The notes: generated by a model from the sequence alone, not told the origin. DNA of 64,000 nucleotides from Ctena decussata (GCA_963989385.1 OZ022498.1:4099501-4163500), one strand, 5' to 3'; shown: positions 35,736 to 47,084, counted from the stretch's first letter. Numbers and translations are program-made.

Positions 35736-36476
35736 TAAAGTTTTGCATTAAATTTGCATTCATTTGCCTGTATTTCCAAAACGCCCAAATGGAACCTGTT
35801 GATATGTAAGTAGGATCGTTCCTAAGTTGATATTTATAAACTGAGCAAATTTAGATCAAGGTCACAGACTTATCAGTTTGAAGTGCCATTTGTGTTAAAG
35901 TGTATCCTTTTATTCAGTTATCTGATATTCTTGGAACCTCCTACCTAGTTTACATTTGCCTTGTCATCATCATGCTGCTGCTGATGACCTAAGGTCAAGG
36001 TCATGGGTATGAAAATTGTATATATGTTGTGCAAATATTTTGTGCTAAGTTAATGTGGAATATTTTCCATATGTCAGCTGCTGCATTTGGTATTGTCTGT
36101 CAGATGCATTCAATTTAGGGGATGTTACAGGCCAGTTAGGGGTAAAGGTTAGCACTCTTTGACCATTGTTATAATAGTTTTGACAAACCTTGAGTATTGC
36201 TAAATAATTAATTCTTACTGACAGCATCCTTCCGAAAGGTCTAGAAGTTTAAAAAATTGTGACATTAGAAATAAAGTCGTTAAGTAACGAAAGTTTAATG
36301 AGTCTAAGTTCAGATTTGATTTATGGGATATTTCGAACTTGGTAAAGAATATGTAATATGCTACCATAATTTCTGAAATTATCTGGACATTTTAACGAGC
36401 TCCGGTAATTTTCCTAAATTTTGAAAAAGTTGATTTAACTGTGCTGCGACGTGCCAAAAGTTAACTAGTGGAATAG
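35736..36476. other. Gene-free intron DNA
   Basis: No gene or family recognised. Confidence 0.4.
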
Positions 36477-36477
36477 A

Positions 36478-36541
36478 AAGCAGTGAGGATCCTGATCAGA
36501 CTGCTCCCAAGGAGCAGTCTGATCTGTGTCCGCGCTGTTTT
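36478..36541. mobile_element. HP-B hairpin
   Basis: GATCCTGATCAGACTGCTCC pairs with GGAGCAGTCTGATCTGTGTC; the ends are shortened. Confidence 0.8.
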
Positions 36542-37054
36542 CTCTGATACTTTTGCCCCAGTGCTTGGGCTCAGTACCATAGGTTAGCATTAATATGAAA
36601 TTCTGTTGCTTAAGCTAAAATTCAAGGCGATTTGACATTTATGAAGCGAAGTTGTCACCGAATGAACCGTCAAACTTCATTGCCGGCTCCTCGATGTCGC
36701 TGTGTCAGTGAGAATTATTCAGGTCTGGTCTGATGTAACATTATGTCAGCCGCGTCACGCAAATACACGTTTAATCCCTCGTGCAAAAACATCAGACAAA
36801 AATCAAGGCCATTGTCTTTGTAGTATAATTTGTCGGTTAATAGCCGTTTAAAAAGAATCGAAAGCAAAAAGAGCATAGTAACACTGCTTAGGTTGCATAG
36901 TTTTGCAGGCTGATCTGAACTTCTTGTTTTGTATTGTTCTAGAACGGAGTTAAAAGAAATACATGTGAGACACGACCTATATTACATCAAAACGAGTGGC
37001 CTTCTGCATATAGATGTACATCTATGATTTATTATGACAAACCTATAATGCATT

Positions 37055-37173
37055 TGAAAGTGCCACAAAAGAGCATGTTTCATATCATAATTATGCTAAT
37101 AGTGTAGACTTAGATCAGCCTGCACATTCATGCAGAACCAGTTTGCATTGACAGCTTATATGGCACTTTCAAG
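37055..37173. mobile_element. Fold-back with TTGAAAGTGCC ends around HP-B-like core
   Basis: TTTGAAAGTGCCAC and GGCACTTTCAA pair at the outside; inside are AGTGTAGACTTAGATCAGCC and CCAGTTTGCATTG. Confidence 0.55.
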
Positions 37174-37420
37174 AATATTTCACGTTTGTTGAGCTGATCG
37201 CAAAGCAAAGTTGGACAAAAACTGGAGCTCTTGGGGACAAACCTAGTGACCTTCCATTTGGATATTCTGGCTCACTTGGAGCACTGGGGAGAGAAGATGG
37301 ATTTGTTAGGCTTCCGATTTAGGAATTATTATAAGCATAAGTGCTGCAATGCCATATGAGTTTGAAATTCAAGGTTATGACATAAAATGATGGAACTCTT
37401 CATTATAATAACATTTTAAG

Positions 37421-37618
37421 CACCAGTGATGAAAAATAGCATAATTTACAAACAGCGAAGTTCCTGATGAGGCGGCTCATGATGAGCTGCCTCATCTAGA
37501 TCTATACGGTTTGCCCTCTAGTCTTTGAATTCTCAATTTGAAATGTCTTGGACAAGGCATTTTTTGAATTTTTGCAGACGTAAATTTTGTCATCTGCTTT
37601 TTGGTGCTTAAAGAGTAA
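37421..37618. mobile_element. HP-C element (reverse orientation)
   Basis: ACAAACAGCGAAGTTCCTGA, core GGCGGCTCATGATGAGCTGC, and the tail GCAGACGTAAATTTTG...CTGCTTTTTGGTGCTTAA. Confidence 0.82.
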
Positions 37619-37660
37619 TGAAACAGCCTTGATCTTTGCACATTGAAGCCAACCGTTTTT

Positions 37661-40525
37661 AGCTCACCTGAGCACGAAGTGCTCAAGGTGAGGTATTGTG
37701 ATCGGTCTTTGTCCGTTGTCCGTCGTCCGGTCGTGCGTCCTGCGTCAACTTTTGCTTTAAACGACTTCTTCTCCAAAACTGCTGGACGGATTTTGAAATA
37801 ATTTCACAGAAATGTTCCTTGGGGGACTCTCTACCAAAATTGCTCAAATGGTTCCGCTCCGCTGCACAATATGGCCGCCAGAGCTAAAAATAGAAAAACC
37901 TTTAAGCGACTTCTCCTCCAGAACTGCTGGGCCGATTTTTTTGTCGCACCTGCTTTAGCAAGGTGCAATATAGGAGTTCACTTTTCCGTCCGTCCGTACG
38001 TCAGTCATTCCGTTCGTCCGTACGTCCGTCCGTCCGTCCGTCAACAATTACGTCGACCCTAGGCTCTCTAGCATTTAAGTCCATTTCTCGTAAAGTATGA
38101 TACCTACAATCATCAAACCTGGCATAAAGCTTCTTCTTAGGATGTTCTTGAGGGCTGTTGCTCTTATTTTTACCCTTACCCTGTATTTTATGCTCTGCTG
38201 ACTTAAAATGCGATGTAAAACAGGCCACCAACAATTACGTCGACCCTAGCGTCGACCCTAGCATTTAAGTCCATTTCTCGCAAACTATGATACCTACAAT
38301 CATCAAACCTGGCATAAAGCTTCTTCTTAGAGTTTTCTTGAGGGCTGTTGCTCTTATTTATACCTTCACCTTTATTTTATGCTCTGCTGACTTTATAAAA
38401 CCGTCCCCCAACAATTACGTCAACCCTAGCGTTTAAGTAGATATCTCTCAAATTATGATACCTACAATCATCAAACCTGGCATAAAGCTTCTTCTAAGAA
38501 TGTTTTTGAGGGCTATTGTTCTTATTTATACCTTGACCTATATTTCATGCTCTGCGGACTTAGTAAAATTTTATATTCAAAATTATGTCCACCCTAGTGT
38601 TTAAGTCCATTTTTCACGATTTATGATACCTAGAATCATCAAACATGGCATCCAGTTTCTTCTTAGAATGTTCTTGAGGGCTGATGCTGATGCAATTAAG
38701 TTACCCTTTACATATATTTCATTCTCTGCTGACTTTGCAAAATTTTAAACCCCAAAATATATATCGGCCCTGGCGCTTTAGTCCTTTCGTCTGAAAGTAT
38801 GATACCTGTAGCCATGACACCTGGTATAAAGTTTCTTCTTAGAATGTTCACGAGGGATGTTGCAGTTATTCCTACCTTTGCCTATATTTCATGCTCTTCT
38901 GACTTAGTAAAATTTTACATCCAACATTGTGTTGACCCTAGCATTTTTGTCCATTTTTCATAAAGTTCTTTTAACTATATAGTCTTTACTACTGTGGAAA
39001 CGCAATGCAGGTGCGACATAGCATTCCGCGGAATTCTTGTGAAATAATTTCACAGAAATGTTCCTTAGGAGACCCTCTACCAAAATTGCTCAAACGGTTC
39101 CGCTCCGCTGAACAATATGGCCGCCAGAGCTAAAAATAGAAAAACCTTTAAACGACTTCTCCTTCAAAACTGGTGGGCAGATTTTGAAATAATTTCACAG
39201 AAATGTCCCTTAGGAGACCCTCTACTAAAATTGCTCAAAGGGTTCCGCTCTGCCGAACAATATGGCCGCCAGAGCTAAAAATAGAAAAACCTTTAAACGA
39301 CTTCTCCTCCAAAACTGCTGGGCAGATTTTGAAATAATTTCACAGAAATGTTCCTCAGGGGATCCGCCACCAAAATTGCTCAAACGGTTCCGCTCCGCTA
39401 AACAATATGGCGGCCAGAGCTAAAAATAGAAAAACCTTTAAACGACTTCTCCTCCAGAACTGCTGGGCCGATTTTGAAATAATTTCACAGAAATGTTCCT
39501 TAGGAGACCCTCTGCCAAAATTGCTCAAACGGTTCTGCTCCGCTGAACAATATGGCCACCAGAGCTAAAAATAGAAAAAAGCTTTAAACATCATCGTCTC
39601 TGAAGCCAATGGCTCGATTTCAAAAAAAATTCACAAAAATGTTTTACTCATGACTCTGAACAAAAATTGCTAAAACGGTTCCACTCCGCTGAACAAAATG
39701 GCCGCCAGATCCAATCATCATGAAACTTTGTCAGAATGTTTATCTAAATGAAATCTAGACCATCTTTGAAACTGGGTCATGTGGGGTCAAAAACTAGGTC
39801 ACTGGGTCAAGTCTTAGAAAAACCTTATGCACACTCTAGAGGGCACAGTTATGATCCAATCTTCATGAAACTTTGTCAGAATGTTTATTTATATAAAATC
39901 TAGGCCAAATTTGAATCTGAGTCTTGTGGGGTCAAAAACTAGGTCACTAGGTCAAATCTTAGAAAAACCTTGTGTACACTCAAGAGGGCACAGTTACGAT
40001 CCAATCTACATGAAACATTGTCAGAATGTTTATTTTCATGAAATCTATACCAGATTTGAAACTGGGCCATATCAGGTCAAAAACTAGGTCACTAGGTCAG
40101 TTCTTAGAAAAACAGTGTGAATGCTTTAGCTGACACAGTTTTGTTCTAATCTTCATGAGACTTTGTCAGAATGTTTGTTTCCAACAAATCTGGACCAAGG
40201 GTGCAACTTGGTCATGTTGGGTCAAAAAGTAGGTCACTAGGATAAACCGTAGAAAAACATTGTGTACACTCTAGAGGGCACAGTTTTGATAACTTTGTCA
40301 GAATGTTCATATCCAAGAAATCTAGACCAGGTTTGAAACTGGGTCATGTGGGGTCAAAATCTAGGTCATTAGGTTAAATCTTATAAAAACCTTAGGTACA
40401 CAATAAAGGGTTCATTTTCCATTGAATCTTTGTGAAACTCTGTCTGTCGGTCATATGGATGTCTCTGAGGTTAAGTTTACAGGATACTCAGGTGAGCGAT
40501 CCAGGGCCATCATGGCCCTCTTGTT
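37661..40525 (+). mobile_element. K7: HINE-like element with two kinds of tandem unit
   Basis: The left end AGCTCACCTGAGCACG folds with GTGCTCAAGGTGAG. Several units of about 143 bp (ACGACTTCTCCTCC..., AACAATATGGCCGCCAGAG) follow, then about five units of about 145 bp (ATCATGAAACTTTGTCAGAA...). The right end is CAGGTGAGCGATCC, hairpin GGGCCATCATGGCCC, TCTTGTT. The first array is split by K8. Confidence 0.82.
37943..39039 (+). mobile_element. K8: HINE-like element nested in K7
   Basis: Left end GTCGCACCTGCTTTAGC, a CGTCCGTCCGTACG microsatellite, then five to six units of about 180 bp with GATACCTACAATCATCAAAC. The right end is GCAGGTGCGACATAGC, hairpin ATTCCGCGGAAT, TCTTG. The K7 unit it interrupts resumes straight after with GAAATAATTTCACAG. 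Confidence 0.82.
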
Positions 40526-40659
40526 ATTTTAATGTCAAATGAAGGACGCTATTTTTGGCAGAGGTTTAATTTTCTGAAATATTTGTACAGTTGTTTCCCT
40601 TGTTGACTTATTCAGCTTTGCAGCATGCTTTTTGCTCATTAATTTCCCTAAAAACCCCT

Positions 40660-40730
40660 TTGCAATGGGGTCAACTCTTATAGGAAAGAACTTTCTCTTC
40701 TGGGAAGAGCTTTCCTTTGTGAGTAGAGCT
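40660..40730. mobile_element. HP-E centre fragment
   Basis: GGGGTCAACTCTTATAGGAA, hairpin around CTTCTGGGAAG, GAGTAGAGCTC. Confidence 0.5.
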
Positions 40731-40732
40731 CA

Positions 40733-40980
40733 GCCCTGGATCCAGGGGCTGGGGTTTGGGGCTTCAGCCCTGCCACCCGGGCATATGTGATGTTACATTT
40801 CATTAGAATCGCCTCAGCAAGGGGATTCTAATGAGATATCACAATATATATTTTGAGGCAAGAAAGACATTATCAAAAATTGTCATCAAATTGACTCCTA
40901 ATTATGTCATATATTTTCAAGCCCCACCCCACCCCCATCTCAGCACCTCACAGCCCCACCAGTTATCTAGAGCCCCACCG
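40733..40980. mobile_element. Decayed HP-A-like element
   Basis: CATTAGAATCGCCTCAGC pairs with GGGGATTCTAATG; outer arms with TTATCTAGAGCCCC suggest an HP-A relative. Confidence 0.5.
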
Positions 40981-41062
40981 GTAGGTGGTGGTCTGGATTT
41001 GGCTTGGACCCCACTTTGGAACTGGAAAGGCCATTTCCCTCGACCAAATCAGAAGTGATTAG

Positions 41063-41112
41063 AGTTGTTCCCCTTTGTAGAAATGGCAGAAAAACGTGGA
41101 GGTAATACCCAT
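41063..41112. mobile_element. HP-E right-end fragment
   Basis: GTTCCCCTTTGTAGAAATGG and AAAACGTGGAGGTAATACCC match the HP-E right arm. Confidence 0.5.
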
Positions 41113-41476
41113 GCACTTGCAGAGAATAAAAACTATGGCTGCCTTGGCTTCCAGTGCTCACTTAGGGCACGAGTACTTGATTTAGCAAACTTAAGACCTT
41201 GTTAATACTTTAGAATAAAATCAAGTGCAGTTTGCATATGCCCACGGTCAGGCATCATCACAACCAATTTCTTTGAATTTCTGCTATAAGCTGTTTCCAT
41301 TATCGAAGATAATTGTAACATAGTGATGTTTAAATCTTGAAAATTGAAATCTTTTTCAAAAATTAGTTTCTGACTCCTGTTTAATGAATGACATGTCTGT
41401 CTAAGAACGAGAAACATTGCACTGATTCAACTTCGCAGCATCTTTCTTTAGCTCATGCTTTAAGTTTAATCGCTAC

Positions 41477-41679
41477 CAGAGCCCTAGATAAGAGGGAGTA
41501 TTTGGTGATAATTAGGGATAATTTTTGTTAATTCTGGATAAAAACATATGTTGTGAATCCTCATCTGAACCATCTCGACAAGACGGTTCAGATGAGGGGT
41601 CACAACATATGGTTTCAATGAGAAATAAAGAAAATTATCCCTCTATTATCATCAAATACCCCTCTTATCTAGAGCTCTG
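41477..41679. mobile_element. HP-A fold-back element, copy 12
   Basis: CAGAGCCCTAG start, CTAGAGCTCTG end, GCTAC on both sides (41472-41476, 41680-41684). CATCTGAACC arm variant. Confidence 0.9.
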
Positions 41680-41833
41680 GCTACTATAGTAACGCTTAAT
41701 ATTTGGACATTATCCGAAAACTTAACTTTCCAGGAATATGCCAAAAACTTCTTGGCAGAAAATGAAGCAATGTAGATGCTGTACAGACTGGTCCGCTATA
41801 AGGAGCTGATTGAAATGTGATTAACATTGTTGC

Positions 41834-42000
41834 TTAAGGTGGATGGATACACCTCCATGTTTTAATGCCAGTTTTATAAAGGGAAACAACTTTTAAGACT
41901 TCCTGTTTGTGTCTCTTGACAACAAGCCTTTTTGAAAGGGGGTCTACTTTTCAAGAAAAGGAGCAAATTCTTTCCTTTAAGAGTTGATCGCCATTGAGAT
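41834..42000. mobile_element. HP-E element, right part lost
   Basis: Begins TTAAGGTGGATGGATACACC, then CTTCCTGTTTGTGTC and AGGAGCAAATTCTTTCC; it stops before the right arm. Confidence 0.7.
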
Positions 42001-42161
42001 GTTCTTTGTGTTTTTGTGTGAGTGTGTTGTATGGAGTTGCAATGGGGAATGGACAACTCTATGAGCAGAATAAAATTCGGAGGCAAAAATTGGAAAACTG
42101 GTACATCTGTATACTGGTCAAGTTGACAGGTAAAAATGGTTACAGGGAAGTGCCATATAAT

Positions 42162-42228
42162 GTCAAGTGCTTATCCAGATCAGACTGCTACCAAAGGATC
42201 AGTATGATTAGGATCTGCACGTTTGGCA
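42162..42228. repeat. HP-B hairpin, decayed
   Basis: CAGATCAGACTGCTACCAAA with mismatched right arm and CTGCACGTTTGG end. Confidence 0.55.
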
Positions 42229-42606
42229 ATTCTGTAAGCAGTTCTTGAGATATCCCGTGCCTAGGAAAAATCAGCTTAACTATCGCTGTAGAACGTAATA
42301 ATCCAGAAGGGTTTTGCAATCCTAAGGTTAATTACGGTACATGATCCCTTTTGTTTTTCTGGGTGAGAAAATTTAATAAACAGCTAATGCTGGATTTATT
42401 GGTAGAAAAAAAGACTATATAAGGCTTAATGTGTTAAGAAGCTGTAATTTACTATTTTAAGACTCAGAGCTTAAGCCTGATCAAAATATGATTTACAGTT
42501 TTTACAGAGGTAATACTATACCTTGCGTACCAATAGGTGTAGTTATCATTACATTTGAATTTGAATTAACCGCCTAGCAACATATCCAACCATTTCTGTG
42601 GTAATC

Positions 42607-42675
42607 GCAAACAGTGTAGATCCTGATCAGACTGCTCCAAGAAGGAGCAGTCTGATCAGGGTCTACACTGTTTGC
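42607..42675. mobile_element. HP-B hairpin, best-preserved copy
   Basis: GCAAACAGTGTAGATCCTGA at the left pairs almost perfectly with the right arm ending TCTACACTGTTTGC; tip CTGCTCCAAGAAGGAGCAG. Confidence 0.9.
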
Positions 42676-43118
42676 CATACCAACTCTGTCTCAATATTTT
42701 ACGAAAACTGTGATTATTATTTCTTGTATTATATCGAATAATTTTTCAATAGACTTATTTTAGGTCGCTATTCAGCCTCATCAATATGTTCAATTGAATC
42801 TGTCCAACTAGCGGGAATAAAACAGGCACGTACAGTTAAGTTTAATAGATTTAATCATAAGCGTTGATCGAGGGATAGACGTGTTATTGTTACCGCTATT
42901 GATCACGTTAATGAACACAATCAGCACGCCTTCTCATATTGATTACAATCAGCAACAAATACAGCTCCAGCTAAGCTTAACGTCACGTGGGCCGGGGACC
43001 GGTAAAAATGGCTGTCAGACACGTGGAACCGGTAACATCCCAGATCATGCTTTTTAACTTTACATCTTGGCTATTTGTAACAGCATTTATTCGAATTAGC
43101 AAATTATGACTATGACAG

Positions 43119-43188
43119 GCAAACAGTAAAGGCTAAAATCAGACTGAACACAAATGCGCAGTCTGATTAGAGCCTTTGCTGTTTGCAA
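43119..43188. mobile_element. HP-B-like hairpin with different stem
   Basis: Ends GGCAAACAG / CTGTTTGC kept; the stem changed to AAAGGCT on the left and AGCCTTT on the right. Confidence 0.7.
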
Positions 43189-43506
43189 GGCCCTAAAGTA
43201 GGTTTTACTGCTGACACGTTAGGTATTTCTTTCCTACCTGATGTTCAGCATCGGAGAAAAAAAAGGCTATTCAGCATGCACAATGTGAAGTATTCGATTA
43301 TTCCGATTTTGAGCATTTTCCAGCAGTCAACTTATTGCCTAATATGCCTTGGTTAAATGCAGAATTTTATGCACCTCGGATAATGCAGAACTTAATATAC
43401 CTTTAATAATGTGATAACAATTTCATATCTTTTTGCACAATTTACGATAGACTAGTTGAAGATGATTGCTGGGTTATGAAACACATACTGTTTCACTGCA
43501 AGTTCA

Positions 43507-43683
43507 TTCGGACCTGTCTTAAGGGGTCACCTAAATATAGGCACACAAAAACTGACTACTTAAGACAGGTGTTTTCTTCACACAGGTTCGTTTTCTTTGT
43601 ATTTTGGTTCAAAGGACCTTAAAAAGGTGGCTGTTAAAGACAGGTGATCCCTAAATACAGTGACCTCTTAAGACAGGTTTGAT
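43507..43683. repeat. Inverted repeat with CCTGTCTTAAG arms
   Basis: GACCTGTCTTAAGGGGTCAC at one end and GTGACCTCTTAAGACAGG at the other, with internal copies of AAGACAGGTG. Confidence 0.65.
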
Positions 43684-43841
43684 ACATACTCGGGCATGGA
43701 TCAACCTCTGCAACAGTGCAGTCTGATCAGTTACATCCTTGTCTACATCGTCAGCTGCTAGATCATGATGAACATATATTGTGAAAAGAGAAACACAGAG
43801 TCTGATAGATTCAACAAAGCCATAGAACTTATGTCATTCAC

Positions 43842-44147
43842 AGTGTCAGCACTCTGCAGTAGAAAGTCAGCAATCTAGTTAGTTCCAGCAGTTTACCTAG
43901 TCAGCAGTCATGTCAGGTCAGCAGTGTGGTTTCAGCAGTTTAGCTAGCCAGCAGTCCATTCAATTACAGCAATTCAGCAGTCTAGTTTCAGCAGTTTAGC
44001 TAGTCAGCATTCTAGTCAGTTCCAACAAGTCAGTAGTCTTGTTAGTTTCAGCACTTTTGCTAGTCAAAGGTCTAGACAGTTCCGGCAAATCAGCAGTTTA
44101 GCTAGTCTGCTGTCTTGTTAGTTCCAGCAAGTCAGCAGTCTAGTTTC
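43842..44147 (+). repeat. Degenerate tandem array of GTCAGCAGTCTAGTT
   Basis: Repeated short units CAGCAGTCTAGTTAGTTCCA and GCAGTTTAGCTAGTCAGCA with irregular spacing. Confidence 0.75.
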
Positions 44148-44159
44148 AGCATGATGTCC

Positions 44160-44297
44160 TGTGACAAAATCCTTTCAAATTGGGGTCTGCTCTTAATTTC
44201 CTCCTAAGGGAGCAAATTCTTCCCTTCAAGTGTTGACCCCATTTATAATGAAGGCAAAAAACAAAAATGGCAGAGTTGCTTCCCCTGAAAGTGTACT
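44160..44297. mobile_element. HP-E element adjacent to receptor exon b
   Basis: GGGGTCTGCTCTTAATTTCC, tip CTCCTAAGGGAG, then GTTGACCCCATTTATAA and GGCAGAGTTGCTTCCCCTGA. It ends about 62 bp upstream of the exon b start. Confidence 0.75.
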
Positions 44298-44359
44298 ACA
44301 CAGTATTAGTATCAGGTGTAACTATGGTAATGATAGCACTAATTGTATTTATATTTCAG

Positions 44360-44526
44360 GACTACTTCAAGTGCCCTTATGAAGATAAATGTAAGATGGA
44401 CGTATCGAACCGTCGCTTCTGTAAGCGGTGTCGGCTAAGAAAATGCTTCGAGATCGGCATGCGGAAAGAATATATTCTCACGGAAGAAGAAAAGATGAGG
44501 AAACGACAGAGGATAGACGACAACAG
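44360..44526 (+). CDS. Nuclear receptor (NR1J/HR96-like), exon b: second zinc finger and C-terminal extension
   Basis: This exon encodes the second half of the DNA-binding domain, used for dimer contacts and DNA backbone binding. Zinc ligands follow the canonical C-x5-C-x9-C-x2-C spacing at model residues 69, 75, 85 and 88, followed by RLRKCFEIGM and a basic extension. It joins exon a in phase 0 (…APKGL|DYFKC…), the position expected between the two fingers. The acceptor is TATATTTCAG ending at 44359. The donor is AACAG|GTATGG at 44527, leaving phase 2. A second donor, TATGG|GTAAGA at 44533, is also in frame with exon c and would add two residues. A TTAA-type fold-back element (HP-E) ends about 60 bp upstream of the acceptor. 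Confidence 0.9.
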
Positions 44527-44538
44527 GTATGGGTAAGA
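44527..44538 (+). promoter_or_regulatory. Tandem in-frame splice donors, 6 bp apart
   Basis: GTATGG at 44527 and GTAAGA at 44533 are both plausible 5' splice sites. Both leave phase 2, so either joins exon c in frame. The downstream donor matches the consensus better after the cut; the upstream one has the better AG|GT exon side. Use of the second inserts two residues (Tyr-Gly) immediately after the DNA-binding domain extension. Confidence 0.55.
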
Positions 44539-44736
44539 CATGTCGCCATTTTTAGTACTTCTTCTTTTCTTTGGTTATATAGTAATGCACCCGTCAGTGT
44601 TTTCCCATAGACAGGGAATGGTTGGGTTATCCCAGGAATTACCCTGAAAAAATTCTTAAAAAAACTAGGATGCCAAAAAATGAACAGTTTAGTTCGCAAA
44701 TGCAGTAAAGCATCTAAAAGATGCAGATGAAATGGC

Positions 44737-44792
44737 AGGCAGTGTAGACCCTGATCAGGCTGCTCCGGGTCAGTCTGCTCTGTTTGCTGATC
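44737..44792. repeat. HP-B hairpin, shortened
   Basis: GGCAGTGTAGACCCTGATCA and GGGTCAGTCTGCTCTGTTTGC; part of the right arm is deleted. Confidence 0.6.
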
Positions 44793-44910
44793 TGTCTCTA
44801 CATTTCAACTTGTACCCAAAAGTTTAAAAATTGTTGGATTCCCCAGGGTTACCACACCACCCCGCCACTGGAGAACACATTGATGGATGCATAGCATAAA
44901 ATGCCAGTTA

Positions 44911-45101
44911 ACCCTTGAACTGCCAAAAAAGTCAGCAAATTGCAAAAAATGTTCCATCCAGCTTATATTGTATTGAGAATTCAAAGATTAGGGGGCAAAC
45001 AGTGTAGATCCAGATGAGGCAGCTCATTAATGAGCTGCCTCATCTGGATCTACACTGTATAAAATTCAAGAATTTTCATTTTTGGCACTTCAAGGAGTAT
45101 A
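44911..45101. mobile_element. HP-C element
   Basis: Core GATGAGGCAGCTCATTAATG with matching right arm; the outer TTGAACTGCCAAAAA pairs with TTTTTGGCACTTCAA. Confidence 0.82.
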
Positions 45102-45250
45102 AATGTGAGTGAAATGACATGCCAGAGTCTAGGGAGCAGTTGCATATAATTTTGTTGAAAAAAAACACACATGGAAAACGTATTTAATTGCTGGGGGAAA
45201 AGTCCAAAATTTATAGGTCTTGATATTGTTTGAAATGCTGCTGAATTCAA

Positions 45251-45993
45251 TCTACTCTCTTGTTGAGGCACTCCAGCAAGTGGTTTTTGGAAGTTTATAC
45301 TTAAAGGATAAAGAAACAGCAAACTCCACTTACATGGTTCAGTTTACTACCATTTCTCGTAGTCAGATTTGTCCAGTAGAGTTTTTGAAATTCATTGGCA
45401 TGCTCTCAAGCTTGGAAAGTAATCTCTTGCAATGTATTTTTTTCAGTTTCATAATGGCGGCCTCAAGATAACCATTATTGCTGTAGGGGTGGCATGTTTC
45501 AAGCACATTCTTGAAAATTATCATTTCATATAAAATTAACATGAAATCAGTTCAGAAGAATTTATGCTTATATCTTATGGCAGTTATTTTCATAAGTAAT
45601 ATCTTTTGGAAAACAAAAAGATGCATAAGTGTAGCTGACACTGCAAGCAACCCTTTGCTGAAATGATCATATTCCAAACCACATCAGGTGATTAGTGATG
45701 ACATCATTTCTGTTGTGATGTCATAATGGGTGGTTCCCAGCTTAATTAAAATTAAAATGAACCTCATCAAAGGCTGGAAACCAGAAGGAATATTTTTACT
45801 ATTGGAAAACCCACCTCAAAACAAAAAATGATAAAAATAGACAAAAGAGGTCATGCAATATGGTGCAAGTCAGTATTTAGCTGTGAGAAATGGTTTTGGG
45901 TATGTTACACCTAAAATTTTGATATTTAAGCATCTTTAAAGAAAAAAGTTCCACTAAAAACCACTTGCTGGAGTGCCTCAACAAGAGAGTAGA
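45251..45993. mobile_element. 743-bp element with 38-bp exact terminal inverted repeats
   Basis: 45251-45288 (TCTACTCTCTTGTTGAGGCA...) is the exact reverse complement of 45956-45993. The interior is AT-rich with no domain recognised. Identity of the ends suggests recent activity or selection on the ends. No target duplication was found. Confidence 0.75.
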
Positions 45994-46555
45994 TCTCATC
46001 TTCTTTTCTGAAACTTTAGAAGTTGAATAACTTAATGTCCATTAACTTGCAATTGACAAAGACTCATTATTTCTAAACTCTGTAGAGGCTGGACTTAGAT
46101 GTCAATTCACAGAAAGACATTTTTTGCTGGCAGTATTATAAAGTTAATGCTTAAATATTCGTACAATCAGTTCTTTCATTCTTGCAATATGATTTAAATA
46201 TTATAAGCAACTAACGCATAATTTTAAAGGCTTTTAAAAACATATAATTCTGTATCGGCTTACTAAGTTTCAGTAAATTCGTCTAACTTCAATGAACGCT
46301 GCTACAGTTGGTTTAAAGAATTTTTATTCTAACATGATCTTAACATTTTTCCCCATTGAGCATATAGGAAGTGGCATCATGTGAAAATATGTGATAAATG
46401 ACATTGCTAATGCTTCAGTATGTAAATTTTGCCCCTTGATTACGTCAGGTGGAAAACAAGTGCTTCTGTTGATGCCCCCTCAAAACAGTCAAAAGGACGT
46501 CACAATATCCTTGCATGTTCATTCTTTAGAGTGTTAGAATCCAAACCATTTTTCC
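45994..46555. other. Gene-free intron DNA
   Basis: Nothing recognised. Confidence 0.4.
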
Positions 46556-47084
46556 TTATGCACCAGTCATTTGCAACCACGGCCCCCCTGGGGCCGGGGA
46601 ATAGCGGGGATATTGACTTTTCACTCTGCAAAGCCCTGGTATATGCCCTGCACTGTGGGGACATCTTTCAAGTCAAATCCCTGGTAAAGGTCTCCGCCCC
46701 CAGGGGATCATGTAAATATAAAAAGACCTGTCAGGGGGGACAGGATGGCTCACCTGACAGCACCTTGCCCATCACCTAAAAAACTTTAACGTAAAATTCT
46801 AACATTTTGCTAACGCCAACGCCGTGGGAGTGCAATAGCTCTTCCTGTACATTAATTTGTACAGGTGAGCTAAAAATCCATATTCTGACAATGTGTCACT
46901 GTAAATTTCGTTAAAAACACTCCACTATTTTTCCCACTGTTTTGGCGGGAATCAAAAGCCCGGCATAACCACGGCACTGCCGGGACACCGCTTAGGTAAA
47001 AACACGGTACTTAAGCCCCGCTGTGCCCCTGCTATCCCCGGCCCCATGGGAGTCGTGGTTGCAAATGACTGGTGCATTACCAGT
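46556..47084. mobile_element. Inverted-repeat element with GC-rich arms
   Basis: TTATGCACCAGTCATTTGCA pairs with TGCAAATGACTGGTGCATTA, followed inward by CCACGGCCCCCCTGGGGCCG and its rough complement. It contains K9. GC-rich compared with its surroundings. Confidence 0.72.
46722..46872 (-). mobile_element. K9: short HINE-like element nested in the GC-rich element
   Basis: On the minus strand it starts AGCTCACCTGTAC and ends in a CCTGACAGGTCTT-like end. Twin of K3 and K12. Confidence 0.65.

Larger units (their letters stand above)
23981..44359 (+). other. Receptor intron a (about 20.4 kb)
   Basis: GT at 23981 and AG at 44358-44359. It separates the two zinc fingers and consists almost wholly of the SINE, fold-back and K elements listed here. 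I found no further receptor exon inside it. It is far longer than the DNA needed for splicing and explains most of the gene's length. Confidence 0.85.

Noticed and set aside
44267..44359. Coding extension upstream of exon b
   Set aside because: The frame is open, but it runs through HP-E DNA and past a good splice acceptor; the junction with exon a fits the family alignment at 44360.
46429..46779. 116-codon ORF as a gene
   Set aside because: It lies across the GC-rich inverted repeat and the end of K9; the open frame follows from GC content.
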